A model generated the notes under the pieces. That model was not told where the DNA came from. It saw nothing but the letters and a program-made list of their open reading frames with translations, and did not search any database. Both the position numbers and the translations under genes were made by a program. Positions 13,251 to 25,586 of a stretch of DNA of 64,000 bases are shown here, one piece after another. The stretch spans positions 44,725,263 through 44,789,262 of the forward strand of contig NC_052622.1 in assembly GCF_016545825.1 (NCBI RefSeq), given 5' to 3'. This stretch comes from Eucalyptus grandis. Its lineage: Eukaryota; Streptophyta; Magnoliopsida; Myrtales; Myrtaceae. Position 1 is the stretch's first letter. Every line of letters starts with the position of its first letter.

Positions 13251-15559
13251 GAGTCGACATGTCATCACATGCGCATGATTATTTCAATTAAAGCCAAAGA
13301 CGAATTCTATGATTATAAGTGTGCACAAAAGAATATCCAAACTTGTTCCGGAAGGGGTTAAAAATCTCCCCGGGAAAAATTTCAAATTTCCGTGAGAAAT
13401 AATTAAGAGAAATCTAACTTCTGAAAAAAAAAAATAACAAAAAAGGAGAGATAGTTAGCTGGGTAACCCGAGCATGTACCCGATTGGGGCATCAAGCCGG
13501 GGAATGTTCTTGATCGCGTTAGGAAGATAGAGCTGGAAGAAGGGAGAAAACTAACATCTTTCAGATATCAGATTCTCATGCTTTGTGTTATTGGACAAGT
13601 GGGGCACTTAAAGCCCAGCCTCTTCTCTGTCCAAGGCCAAGCCCTCCTGGAGTAACTTTCCTGATTTTGGGCCCACAATACGTGGTGGGCTGGTTGGCCA
13701 AATTGGGCTTTTTACACCCAAGAGTCCGTGTAGGAGGAGTGTGTCAAAAGGGGCCTTCTTGAGGAAAAGGGTACTTTTATGCATCCGGTTCCTTTGTAAG
13801 GATGGTGAGTACATTGCTTGATTCTTAGCATACCAATTAAATTATATGTTTGGATTTTGTAACTTGAGTTTTTAATTGGCCGGTTACTGTCACATTTGTT
13901 GCTCTTGCCTTTCCCTTTCTAGGATTTGTTTGGGAATGATTTTCCCAAGCCATTTTGAGCATCCAAAGCCCCTTGGGCTAAATTGTAGGTGCATGGCAAA
14001 TTTTTTTGAAACCCTATTATGAAAAGGCCGGCCTTCAGAAGATAGAAAGCCCAAGATAGCTGCTGCCTTAGGCTTTCAGCTTTTTCGGCATACCTTCACT
14101 TAGGGTTAGTAAAAAAGAGTTTCTTCCAAAACAATCCTCACTAACTTTTTGTTTTTGGGCTTTGCCCTCGATGGTTGTTCACCTTCTTCTCCGATTTTGC
14201 CCTTGATGATTGTACATCTTCTTCTTCGTTGTGGTCGATCAACATGGCTATGAGGGGTCGGCATGGTCATGGTGACATAAGTGACTGTTGCAGGGGCGTC
14301 ATGCGACCTTCGTGCGAGGTTGTGTGATTTGGGTCGCCGCGACCTCCGTGAGGGGCCACACAATTTGAGTCATGGCGACCTTTGTGAGGGGCGGAGCCAT
14401 CCTTGCAAGGGGTCGCCCGACCTCAGGTGGCCCTTGTCGATAGTCTTCGAACGCCACCCGAGTTCTTGCAACCTCAAATAACAACCGCCTGTCCTTGTCT
14501 TGGTCTCCAAGGCCTTTTTTTTTTTTTTTCAATAACAAAAGCCTTTTGTAAATATAACTTTCAAACACTATTTTATAGTTTTTACTTGAAAGTACTTCAC
14601 AATGGATTTTTATAATACAATTCATAACACATAATTTGCATTTTGGAAAAAAGAAAGTTATTTACATTTTCTCAAAGGCTTTTCCTAAAAGTTTAATCAA
14701 ATGTAACCTTACTAAGGAGTTGGGCTAGTCTCAAAGTTTCTAGTGGAGTCGTGTAAGGGCGACATTATATTAATCCATGCATGAAAAAAAAGCGGTAAAA
14801 TTGCTTCCGTGGTTGGTAATTGCTATAAAGGTTGGTAAGTTCACGAGACCAACAAAATGTTTGTTTGGTAACTAGTTAGTGACCCACCAACTTTTACATC
14901 AAATTGCCAGCATTTATTAATTGTTTCCCATTTCGAACTTTGCCTACTTTTGTTCGGGACTAACCAACCATAGTACACACTTATCGGCCTCTAATTAATT
15001 GACCAACTGGCTTTTCTCCGATTGAGTAATTTATTATATTTGCATTAATATCCCGTATTGGAATGATTTTCCATTTATTGAAATCAATCAACTAAACTAA
15101 TACAAAAAACCATCTCTATTTTATTCATTTGAAACTATAAATTGTAATCTGAATGCCTTCTTACCATGTTGATTTTGATTAAATTACCAAATAGCTTTTG
15201 GTTACCAAATCTTATTTAAATGACTTGCCAACAATTTGTTGATGGCAAATGCTTTTATCGGTGTAACTTATTAGAAGTTATCAATTCTCATGTCAATTTG
15301 TCAACCTTAATTCGAATGCCTTACCAACCTTTTTTTCGATTAAAATACTTACTAGATTTAGGTTATCGACTTTTATTTACGTGAATTATAAAATTTTATT
15401 TAATTATTCCTAAAATATCAACTTTCATTTGCGTATTATAAAATATTCTTTAACCATAGATTAAAAACTAGACATTTTGTAGCGGGTGCGAAAGGAGGTC
15501 GCCCCAAAAAAGTTACGGTCGCCAGCGCAAAATCGATTAAGTAGAGGGGCTTCTTTGCA
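13251..15559. other. Intergenic, with a GC-rich block at 14160-14510
   Basis: No gene is supported. A GC-rich block (about 14160-14510) contains repeated GCGACCT/GAGGGGC-type words in both orientations and ends in a T16-like run, which suggests the core of a degraded non-autonomous element. It has open frames in several phases, as expected from low stop density, and none resembles a protein. The rest is AT-rich. Confidence 0.5.
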
Positions 15560-15792
15560 AAGCTCGTGAAAAATGAAAAGAGAGAAAAAAAAAAGAAAAG
15601 GAAAAAAAGAAATCTCTAGATCAGGTTCACCATTTGCCCATAATCGTTTCGTCGTCTCGTGCTGCCTACCACGAACGAACCAAAGCCGAAGCCGAAGGCC
15701 ACCGCCCCCGCAAAACCCCCCAGCCGTCGACCGCCACTCTTCGGCTCCGGCGACGACGACGAGGACGGCGACAAGGCACGCCTCTCCCTCCC

Positions 15793-15824
<32 letters not shown>

Positions 15825-16271
15825 TTCAGTCTGGAGAGCCGTTTGGTCGAGTGTCGATTGGCGTGGTTGTCCTTCGGTTGGCCCGGTACCGGTGTTTTCG
15901 ATTTCTAAGTCGCTCCACACGAACGTAGACATGCTCCGCGGCCGTTCCTGCGCGCCATTCAATCGCCAAGCTTCGAACTTTCGATGTTTTCGAGTTCTTC
16001 TTTTAGGTCACGCCCGGTCTGTTATTGAAGTAGGGGGAAAAAGAGGTTTTGGGTGCTGCAATTGTTGTCTCTGTAGTGGAAATGTCGCGGGACTCTGCCT
16101 TTTTATAGCTTCTACGTGTCTTTATATTTGCCTGTTCTGGTCTACTTTTATGGGGAATTGGTGGACTGTTGTTCCTTTAGGAGCGGATGCTGATTGTGTT
16201 GCAGTCCAGGTTTTATAAGGGCACCTCAAGGAGCCACAATTCAAGTTCTGTAAGTTGCCAGAGTATATCTG
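15560..16271 (+). promoter_or_regulatory. 5' leader of the chloroplast DnaJ gene, with (CT)n tract
   Basis: GC content rises sharply from about 15620 and a CT dinucleotide tract lies at 15795-15820, typical of plant leaders. A good acceptor (TTGTGTTGCAG) ends at about 16208, so the leader probably contains an intron. The donor could not be fixed. The open frames in this stretch are out of phase with the mature protein and are not proposed as coding. Confidence 0.5.
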
Positions 16272-19200
16272 ATGGCCGTTATACCTTCTGGAAATACGTG
16301 CTTCGTTCAATGGGGTATTCGTCCTCAGCTCATGCTCAGGCCTTACTCTGCGAATAGGGCGCCTTCATCGCATTTTGGGTGAGCATTGGTTTCATAAAGC
16401 ACTCATTTGTCATGCGGTGTTTTGGAGATTTATTTATGTATTTTTTTGGCAATTTTACTAGGGATGTGCGGCGACTGGCGGCTCAGTCATCAAGCTTGTT
16501 CTCTCGAGGCACATTGCCGTTGTCCTTTTACATGGGGTCATGTGGACGGTCACCTCATCGTCGGGGAGCAAGATTAGTAGTTAGAGCTGATTCTGTGAGT
16601 TAACCATAAAAATCATGTTTTGTGGCACTGTCGTTTACTTTAAGCTAGTGCTAGTACGCTTTCTTCTGTAAATCCTATTGCTTGCATTGATGCAAAGGAA
16701 CTAACATCTCACCGTCTTTTTTTTCACGCTTTCAGGACTATTATTCTGTTCTCGGCGTGTCAAGAAATGCCAGCAAATCCGAAATCAAGAGTGGTATGTC
16801 TACATCTTTCATTCCTCTTCCGTCTCATGGCTTTCAACTTGGGTTCTAACTCTTCTAGTGAATCTTGTTCTTAAAATTTGAATACTCTGCACTGTTGCTC
16901 TTCTTTTTTTCCCCCCTTTTTATCTTCTTCATTTCCATGGTATATCTTCTTCATGTGATTCGTCCAAGACGTAACTGTACTTTTGTTGGAAATGACATGT
17001 GAGGAAAATATGTCAAATTCTGGACAACCATGCGACAATTCGGATAGCACATTTGTTTAGGGAACACAACAAATTTGCTGAATTTTTCAATAATTTTGCT
17101 TTACATCTTAGAGAGAATTGGGAGTTTGGTTTCTGCCCACCAAAACACTTGGTAACTTTTCATTTGGGTGATCAAGTCAATTCTTTTGTACATTTGGAAA
17201 GTTATGATATAATAAATTAGGCCAAGGCCTTTTTTAACAAAAAAAAGAAAAAAAGGGGTGGAGGAAGCGGTTTGTGTTTTTGGGTTTTCTATTAAAAAGA
17301 AGATACTAATTACGGAACCCCTAGAAATAAAATACGAATCAAATTGTTTATTTGGATGTCCTTCAAGTGATTTCAGTTTCTGATGATAAAGAATATGTTA
17401 CTTCCGAAGTATCCCTTTGAAGTTTGAACTAGGCGATGGAAAGAGAGAGTCTAAAGAGTGGAACCATGACATGTTCCTCGGTGTTTGCTCCATTACGCAA
17501 TTCCTGCGTGCCATATCTTGTAATTTTGGTTTCTGCCGAGAGTTAGGTGTATTGCTGACATGGAATGATAGGACATTGTTTTCTAAATCAAACAAAAGAT
17601 TGTATATGATACTGAAGCTCTAGAATAATACATCCCTCCAGGAAGGGAATAAACCGTGTCCGTAGTCACAATATCCAGTCAGTTTTGGTTTGGTGGTTCT
17701 ATAAGTCTTCCTTTCTTCTGCTTACTTATTAAGTTCAACTTTTTTTATATCTCCTCAGTTATGCATGAGGAGTGCTTGGTCTTGTCAGCATCTCTATTAT
17801 GCAAGACCGATTTTGGGTTGTTATGAGACATTCTTGCGAGTTGATTATGTGACAACAAGTATCTTTGACTGGCATCCTTCTCTGTTTTTTGTTGTTAGAT
17901 AAGAATTTGATTTATTTTCTCAGTTTATCTAATACTTTGGAGTTCATTAGCCAGCTTAAATCCCAAATTGTTGTTTATGGTTACTGTCTCTTTGCCCAAA
18001 AACAGGATCTCCATATGTGATTTGATTTGATCAGATTTTCCTAGATCAACTATTTTTGCTTCTTTGTTTGTTAAGCAAGGTTAGACCTTCATAACAACCG
18101 CCAAAGACTTTTCTACAAAATGTGGTTGGTGACAATGACTTTCTCATGTGGTTGCAATCTGAAATGCACCGCTCAGTATCTCCGGATTTGGTTCAGTTTG
18201 ATCAGATTGTCCTAGATCAACTGTTTTCACTTCTTCTTTGTTAAGCAAGGTTTAGACTTTTAAAACAGCCGCCAAAGACTTTGTCACTAAATATGGTAGG
18301 TGACAATGACTTTCTTATGTGGTGCAATCTGAAAAGTACCATTTTCTCCTAAAGGTGTATAAACTCCCTACGCTTCATTGTTTTCCTGCATGTCTCTTGG
18401 GGAAATTCTTCATTTGAATTGTTATTTTACCTCACTGTCACAGTTTTCACAGATCATTCTTTGATCCTCTTCTACATTTTCAAATCACCCTAAGTGGTTC
18501 CACTCAATCAAACCTATAACAAGTCCACCCCAACTCATTTCGGAGCGTGTTTCCTTTATATGCCCACATCCAGCAAAGTACCCTTACCTAGACTAAAATC
18601 ACTTTTTGAATGGTAAAGGTTTGATCATAGAACTTACTTGGTCTACGACTTTCCAATCTATCCTTAAGATTGAGCCAAATCTATGATATACCATGTCCAA
18701 TATGAACCATTGTTTCTCATGCAATCCATTTAGTCTTTAAGTTGCATGCCATTCCGTGCTATTTACTCCTTCAATTGACTAAAGAAACTGAAATCTTTTC
18801 TTTTTCTGGGTACACTTTGCTTTCAATCCACAGTGTTGCTCCATTTTTACCATGGATCTTTATTAGTACACCGAAGGTCAAAACCATGTCGGTGTGGGAC
18901 GGGCTAAAATGGACAATATTTTGAGTTACTTATGGACATCACATCCATAGCGCGACTCCTGAGTTTAATTTCTTCGCAACAATAACTATTCCCTTTATTG
19001 TAGGATCTTGAGATTCCAGCTTTTAAGCTACAAATTTCTCTGATCATGTGGAAGTTTTTGTTAAACTCAGCAATGTGCATTGAATTCTATGCAATATAAT
19101 TCTGGAATGCTGTGAGGCCTGAGCCCTGTCTACTTAAGAGTCAGACGTGAAAGTATATTGGTCTGTATATTCGGCATCTTGAGACATACTTCAGATCTGC

Positions 19201-22069
19201 TGATATTATTCATTTTGAATGGCAACTTCATTATAGCTCCTACTCGTAAGAAACTTTGTTTCTTAAAAATTAACATTTGTGTCAATCAGGAGATTGTAAC
19301 GACTAATTTGGGGCTCCTACTTTGGATACAGCTATTGTGTTTTCTTTTTTCATCCGTGCTAGAATGAAACAACCTCTGGGTTTAGATTCCGTGATGGACA
19401 AAAGAATAAATTATGAAATTATGAAAACTTGGTGCATTTTCTTTTGCAAAATCTCTCCCTCCCTCCCTCTCTCTCCTTCTCTCCCTCTCTCTGTGACACA
19501 AAGGCATTTATTGGTTCTTTCATGTCTATTCTGAAACATGATTTGGGGGGAAGGGGGGTTCTTTCATTGAACTAACTTGCTTTCTGAAGATTGAATAAGA
19601 TAAATCCTTCCTTCCTTTCATTGCCCTGCAGCGTACCGGAAGCTTGCTCGAAATTATCATCCAGATGTGAACAAGTGAGTTGGTTTTTAATTTCCCTTTT
19701 ATGCTTTTCCCAGTTCCTTCAATTTTTTCATCAATGCCATATGTTGTTTTGTAACTTTTGCTGGGATGAGGAATCATTTCTAATGTCGTGCCTTGCTGTT
19801 ACATATTGTCTACCATCAAAAAGTTGACTGTGGTTCAATAGTTCCACAATTGTTAGACTTGGAATTTCTTGCCGCGGTTTGTTTACTTGCTAAAAGTTGC
19901 ACCAAATATCCAGCACCTGTAGTGTCTTGTCATGCTTTAATAGACTTTGACTGTGCTCTGTCCCTCTTTCTCTAGCACACACACATGTACACGCGCCATG
20001 CACGCACATAACTAAAAAAAAGAAAAAGGAAGAAGAATAGTTGTATTAATCATTTTAACAATTTTAGTGCTTTGTGACTAGTTGCATTTCTGCATTCAAT
20101 TCAGTCATCCTCACATAATTTTTATGTATGATTATCTTATCATTATCTATTGGAATTAGTTTCCAGGGAAAAATGATTTTTAAAGTAAATATTACTGAAA
20201 GCGGCCATTTTCAATCTTTGGGTTTTTAAATATGCATGTCCATACTCATGTGCTTTCCTATCTCTATTTGTGAGTTTAATTCTGGGGATGCACGGGCAGA
20301 TGATGAATTGATTTTGAGACTCATGATATAAATCTACCTGCTAGCTTTAGATTACGGGCCTTAATCTTGTTCTTTCAAGTTTTTGGAGGTCCTCTTTAGC
20401 TATTGAGTGAGATGGTGAATATGCAGTGGATTCCTAATATTTTTTACTTCTATCCCTTTTTTCTGCCTTGCTGTCTCAAAAATATTGATATTATTTTTAT
20501 TGCTGCAGAGAGGCTGGAGCAGAACAGAAGTTCAAGGATATTAGCAATGCTTACGAGGTAAACAAATGCATTTTGTTTTAAAATCCTTTTGGGTTCAGTG
20601 GAAGTTCGCTGATGGGCACGGAGGGATAACTGCATGTTACATTCTGGAAAGCCCTTAGATAAAACGGACTTCAACATATGCACAGAATATCTATGCTCTT
20701 TAACCCAATATTTACATCTAAAGAGAGTTTTTAGCTAACTGAAGTGGGAAGTATTCACGCAATATCGAAGATAGGTATCATGTGTAAATTCTTCCTTCAA
20801 AAGGTTAGCTAACTGAAGGGGTATGATATGAAAATCGTCTCTTTAGGGAGCCATTACAAAAAGCTCAGTTGCTTATATTGTTGGGTTTGATTCCATCGCT
20901 CCTTTATAAGGCATTCAACTTCTTGTAATGTATGGCAAATTCTCTTTTGGTGACTGTCCTTTATTTGCAAATCTGCTACAGCAATTTTGCTGGCAAATTG
21001 TAACTGAGAAACTGCTCTTTGTTTAGGTCTTATCAGATGATGAGAAACGGTCTCTTTATGACAAGTATGGAGAAGCTGGACTTAAAGGTGCTGGAATGGG
21101 AATGGGGGTAAGTTTTCTGGTCGTGATTGAAGCTCGTGTAGATTCCTTAAGAAGTTCTGTTTTTGCTCCAACGTTTGCATTTTTATAGTGGTTATCATTT
21201 GTTGCTGCCAGGATTTCACCAATCCTATGGATATATTTGAGTCTCTCTTTGAGGGCATGGGCATGGGTGGGATGGGTGGAATGGGCATGGGAGGCAGAGG
21301 TTCCAGGAACAGACCCGTTGATGGCCAGGATGAATATTACAATCTCGTTTTGAATTTCAAGGAAGCTGTCTTTGGTGTTGAAAAAGAGATAGAAATAACC
21401 CGCCTTGAGAGCTGCAGCACTTGCAATGGCTCTGGTGCAAAACCGGGCACCACTCCGTCCAGATGCACCACCTGTGGTGGCCAAGGCCAAGTTGTGTCAT
21501 CAGCTAGGACTCCATTGGGTGTCTTCCAGCAAGTAATGACATGTTCATCCTGCGGTGGTACTGGCGAGATATCTACCCCTTGCAACACGTGCTCGGGTGA
21601 TGGTCGGGTTCGGAGGACTAAAAGGATAAGTCTGAAGGTGCCCCCTGGGGTGGACTCTGGTAGTCGCCTGAGGGTTCGATCAGAAGGTAATGCAGGAAGG
21701 CGAGGCGGGTCCCCTGGCGACCTCTTTGTTGTGATTGACGTGATTTCGGACCCAGTCCTCAAGCGCGACGACACAAACATCTTGTACACCTGCAAGGTAT
21801 CATACATTGATGCGATCTTAGGGACCACGATCAAGGTACCGACTGTGGATGGCATGGTTGATCTAAAGATCCCTGCCGGGACACAGCCAAACACGACTCT
21901 TGTGATGGCGAAGAAGGGAGTTCCTTACTTAAACAAAAGCAACATGAGAGGTGATCAGTTGGTCCGGGTGCAAGTGGAAATCCCGAAAAGATTGAGCAGC
22001 GAAGAGAGGAAACTTGTTGAGCAGCTTGCCGATCTAAGTAAAGGCAAAGCGACAGCCAGCAGAAGATAG
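16272..22069 (+). CDS. Chloroplast DnaJ type A co-chaperone (DJA5/DJA6-like), 442 aa
   Basis: Seven coding exons: 16272-16378, 16462-16594, 16736-16793, 19632-19674, 20509-20557, 21027-21107 and 21212-22069; all phases agree. Residues 1-78 are a Ser/Arg-rich chloroplast transit-type sequence. The J domain starts at DYYSVLGVS (residue 81) with the HPD motif at 109-111. A Gly/Met-rich linker (about 152-187) follows. Four CxxCxGxG zinc-binding repeats start at Cys225, 242, 268 and 281, then come the two C-terminal substrate-binding beta domains. J proteins stimulate Hsp70 ATPase; the Arabidopsis plastid members DJA5 and DJA6 are linked to iron-sulfur cluster assembly, which is family knowledge. 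The length equals that of DJA6. The 2.8-kb third intron carries an internal duplication. The start was chosen because it opens the transit peptide that splices in frame to the J domain. Confidence 0.95.
18005..18346. repeat. Diverged two-copy tandem duplication (unit 171 bp) in intron 3 of the DnaJ gene
   Basis: Copies at about 18005-18175 and 18176-18346 share TTTGATCAGATT, CCTAGATCAACT, GTTAAGCAAGG, CCGCCAAAGACTTT and GGTGACAATGACTTTCT in the same order, with many substitutions. This is an older event than the other tandem duplications in the window. It lies within a single intron and does not affect coding. Confidence 0.85.
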
Positions 22070-23335
22070 TGGCTTTATCGGTTCTTTTTCCATTTTCCAT
22101 TTTCCATTTCTTTTTCCCCTTAAATTTAAGGTGTCATAGATTTGTCAACCATAAAAGTTAGTACAAGATGTATAAGGTTCATTAAGTTATTCGAGGGGGC
22201 GAGCCATGTATGGCAATTATTTACTGATTCAAATTTTGTGAATCCCCCTGTTTTGACCTGAACTGCTCTATGATGGAACACACAGCTTGAAATGATTTCT
22301 TCCGCCCTTGTTGTTGTAAACATTTTTGCCATCTCCGTCTGTCGAGACAACAAAAGATCAAACGACTCTTTTTGGCCCCACACCCAGTTGTAACGGGGAA
22401 CAGTGCGATCTTAGCTTATTACACTTGATTGGGGGGTCCTCCTTGGTGTCGAGGGACATGTCTGTTGAGTAGTCTCTTTTCTTTTTATCTTTTTTAGCAC
22501 AAGATGAGCAATCTAACTTTCAGCTCGATCGATAATCATGGATGCTGCATATTCTGCCCTCTATATATATTGGATAATCTCCATCCTCAGGATGGGGCAT
22601 GATCCTACATCATTTTGAGCGGGGAATGTAATTGTAGTACGTCTCACCAAAGCGTTCCATCATTTAGCCAACCCCCGTTTGATCATATGACCCAAGTATA
22701 GAAGAGAATGCTATTAAGAGAAAGAGCCGGTCCAATTGCTTGCATTAATCATTTTTACTCTTTTGTGAGTGTACTACTTTAAATCACAATCCAGTGGAAT
22801 GCTGGCCCCTATATATTGACCATTTATCAGCTGTTTTTACCATGTATCGTGAAAAAGCACATTATGGAAGAAAATTTACACCCCAAGTGAACTTGATAGA
22901 ACAAATTTTCATAATAGATGAACGAAGATCCAATTTTAAGGCACAAAATACCTGATCTCAGTATGCAAAACATATCTTTGTTGCACAAACTAGGGGTGAG
23001 CAATTCAAGATTTCAAGTTTCTAGATTCTGTACAGGTTTCACTTGGAACTTGAAATCTATTTGTTGAAATAAAGTTTTATTTATTTATTTATTTTTAAAC
23101 TCAAAACCTATTCTGCATATCTTGAAACTTGGAATCTACTTTGTCAAAGATTCTAAGTTGGTTATAGATTCTACCGAAGTTCCACCTAACATTATTAATT
23201 GAATAATTGTAATAAATTATCACTTTTAATAATCATGACTTGCTTAGTTGCGATCTACTTATTACAATTTACATTTAGACATAAGAAGAATATGAAATAT
23301 TAACAAAGTAAAATAAAATGGAAGCTCAAACTAAT
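22070..23335. other. DnaJ 3' untranslated region and intergenic DNA
   Basis: The first few hundred bases should be the 3' UTR of the DnaJ gene. No clear polyadenylation signal was singled out. After that the DNA is AT-rich without a recognised gene. A short T-run and ATTT repeats occur near 23065-23095. Confidence 0.5.
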
Positions 23336-23344
23336 GATTCCAAA

Positions 23345-23941
23345 GGGAGAAGTGTTAAAAAAGTCATAAACTTTTTGCATTTGTGCTAATTTAATCTTAA
23401 ATCTTTTTTTGGTGTCAATTTAGTCATAAACTTTTTTATTTTGTGTCAATTCAGTCATTTCTAGTTAATTTTGACAAAATTTTGCTGACTGAATATCGGT
23501 TGGTTGACGTGGTCTAACTTTTAATTTTTTGAATTTTTTTAATTTTTTCCTTCTCCTCCTCCTTCCTCCAATTGGTTGCTGGACCTTGGTCTCGCACCGT
23601 GGCCTCGCCGGCCACCTTGCTAGTGGCCGCAAGGGTGGCCTTGTGCTGGGTGGCGAGGCCAGCTCAAGGCTGCTTAGATTGCGAGGGTGGCCTGCGGTCG
23701 ACCTTGCCGGCTAGAGGAAAAAGAGAGAATAAAAAAAGAAAAAGAAAAAGAAAAAAAATATTAAAATATTATTAAGAGTTGTCAACGTTAACCCTTATTA
23801 AGCCACGTCAGTTGGTCAGTGTTTAGTTAACAAAATTTGACCAAAATTGGCTCGAAAGGACGAATTCACATAAGGTAAAAATGTTTAGGACTAAATTAGC
23901 ACAAATACAAAAAAAAATTATGACTTTTTAACACTTCTCCC
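23345..23941. mobile_element. MULE-like MITE / small non-autonomous Mutator-type element, 597 bp, with 9-bp target duplication
   Basis: The ends are inverted repeats of about 50 bp beginning GGGAGAAGTGTTAAAAA; the right end is its reverse complement with a few mismatches and small length changes in A/T runs. A perfect 9-bp direct repeat, GATTCCAAA, flanks the element at 23336-23344 and 23942-23950. A 9-bp duplication with long terminal inverted repeats is the signature of Mutator-like (MULE) elements. The outer thirds are AT-rich; the core (about 23560-23715) is strongly GC-rich with short self-complementary words. No transposase frame is present, so it must be mobilised in trans. The perfect target duplication suggests a fairly recent insertion. 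Confidence 0.88.
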
Positions 23942-23950
23942 GATTCCAAA

Positions 23951-24443
23951 TTATACACTTATCATTGATTGTCATGGAAAACTGCAAGATCACATGAGAC
24001 ATAAACCAAGATACAAAAAAATTTGTTTCACTACTCATCAAAACAAATTCATTAATTTGTGGAATTTGTAAACTACCTACATATCTTATAATCAAAGAAG
24101 CCGAATCAATCTAGAACCAGATAGGTTCCCACCGATTCGGTTCTTTGATTCTAGATTAAACTGGGAACCATGCTCACTCCTAGCACAAACTCCTTCAACC
24201 ATTAACCTTAGAAATAGTTGCGTTATTCTTCTTACTGTTAATACTCACTCATACCAACTCAACAGCAAAGTGAAAACCACGATGGTTAATCACTTCACCC
24301 CACCCCTGCTACTAAGTATGAATGAGGGTGCTTTCTTCTGTTACATTTCAGATAACATTCCAAAGGAAGTACAGGCCAACAGTTTGAAGTTGATCAGCAA
24401 ATCCATATTTCAAAATTACATCATTTTGGATCGAGATCAAGGT
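23951..24443. other. Intergenic and 3' flank of the 174-aa gene
   Basis: AT-rich DNA, nothing recognised. The right part is expected to be the 3' UTR of the minus-strand gene that follows. Confidence 0.4.
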
Positions 24444-25586
24444 TCATGAATCGAAGCCAGAATAAACACCACTATCTCTCAATAGCCTCTTCTCCTCTTC
24501 AACATAATTCTTCACCCTGCTGGCCTGACCAAGATCTCTCTTCTTCTTTTCCTTCTGCGAGAAGGAAAGATTCTTCTTCTCTTTCCGGGTTTGAACATCG
24601 GCCAATTGCTCTCCAGATGCTAGTGCAGCTCTTGTTCTTTGCCGCTCTTTGTATGATTCATCAGCATCCTCAGTCTTACGACCTTCCCTCCCAGTGGACC
24701 ATGACCAGTCTTTCTGGGCATCATCGTCTTTTGGAGGGGGCACTCCTAAGACCGATAACCCGCCCTTGAAACCGTGTTGCTTTAATGCTTCAAAACTCAT
24801 TCCACTACTCTTCTGCTTTCCAGATTTCCCTGAATTTAAGCATCTAAACCAATTTTAAATTTTCTGGTGGAAGTTAACACTTTTGAACTTTGGACAAGCC
24901 ACAAATGGAGTAAAATCCAAAATCAAAAGGACCCACAATATGATGATGGTGCAAAATAACGACAAAATTACTTCATCGATCTGTTTTCATATGCAGATAA
25001 ACTATATTCACCACTAATCAAATACATTTTCTATATATACCTCTGAAACGGCTATATCATCTCATTAAGTACGCAATAAGTACATATATGACATGATAAT
25101 ATAACTTTTCGTTTTCTCCCCCCAGTAGAGATATGCTTAGCTCATTGACTGAGGTGAACATATCTGGTTAGGAGGGTAAAAAATGTTGGAGATAAGCCAA
25201 TGCCATCACATGAACACGATAAAAAGATTCACCACAGAGTATGGATTAAATGCAAAATTAGATACTTTACCATAAAATGGACAGGAGTAAAGGAACACCT
25301 ACAAATTATAAATGTGTTGGCACAAACTAAAGGCATGTAATTGACACGCTGATACATCTTGTCACCTTATGTAAACTACTAAAGATGAACTCATCATACA
25401 AGCTAGCTTAACATATGTAAATGTCGAAGGTAACCTAAAATTAATACCTTTGGAAGATTGTTCACTCCTAGATTTATTCTTTTCTTTCTTCTTCCCAACA
25501 CCATCATCAGATTCATTATCTGAATGGGATGATGATTCTTCAGATGAGTCCTCTTCCTCATCACTCCAAGGCATTGCCCTCTTCAT
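24444..25586 (-). CDS. Conserved acidic/lysine-rich protein of unknown function, 174 aa
   Basis: Two coding exons, 25448-25586 and 24444-24829, join in frame across a Gly codon. Residues 1-30 are rich in Asp, Glu and Ser (MPWSDEEEDSSEE), followed by a Lys/Ser stretch (about 30-55). A more conserved-looking block has an SFEALKQHG start, then GGLSVLGVPPPK and WSWSTGRE. The C-terminal third is Lys/Arg/Glu-rich, probably helical, ending in YSGFDS. No signal peptide or membrane segment is seen; the composition suggests a nuclear protein, which is inference. I do not recognise a named family. Low complexity at the N terminus together with the compact PPPK/WSWSTG motif makes a real gene likely, supported by clean splice sites and an untranslated first exon at about 26660-26790. 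Confidence 0.8.

Noticed and set aside
15634..16218. 194-residue plus-strand open frame upstream of the DnaJ gene
   Set aside because: It covers the (CT)n leader, encodes Ser/Leu runs, and is not in phase with the DnaJ exons. The transit peptide begins later, at 16272.
21337..21894. 185-residue minus-strand open frame opposite DnaJ exon 7
   Set aside because: Antisense shadow of the zinc-finger and C-terminal domain coding sequence.
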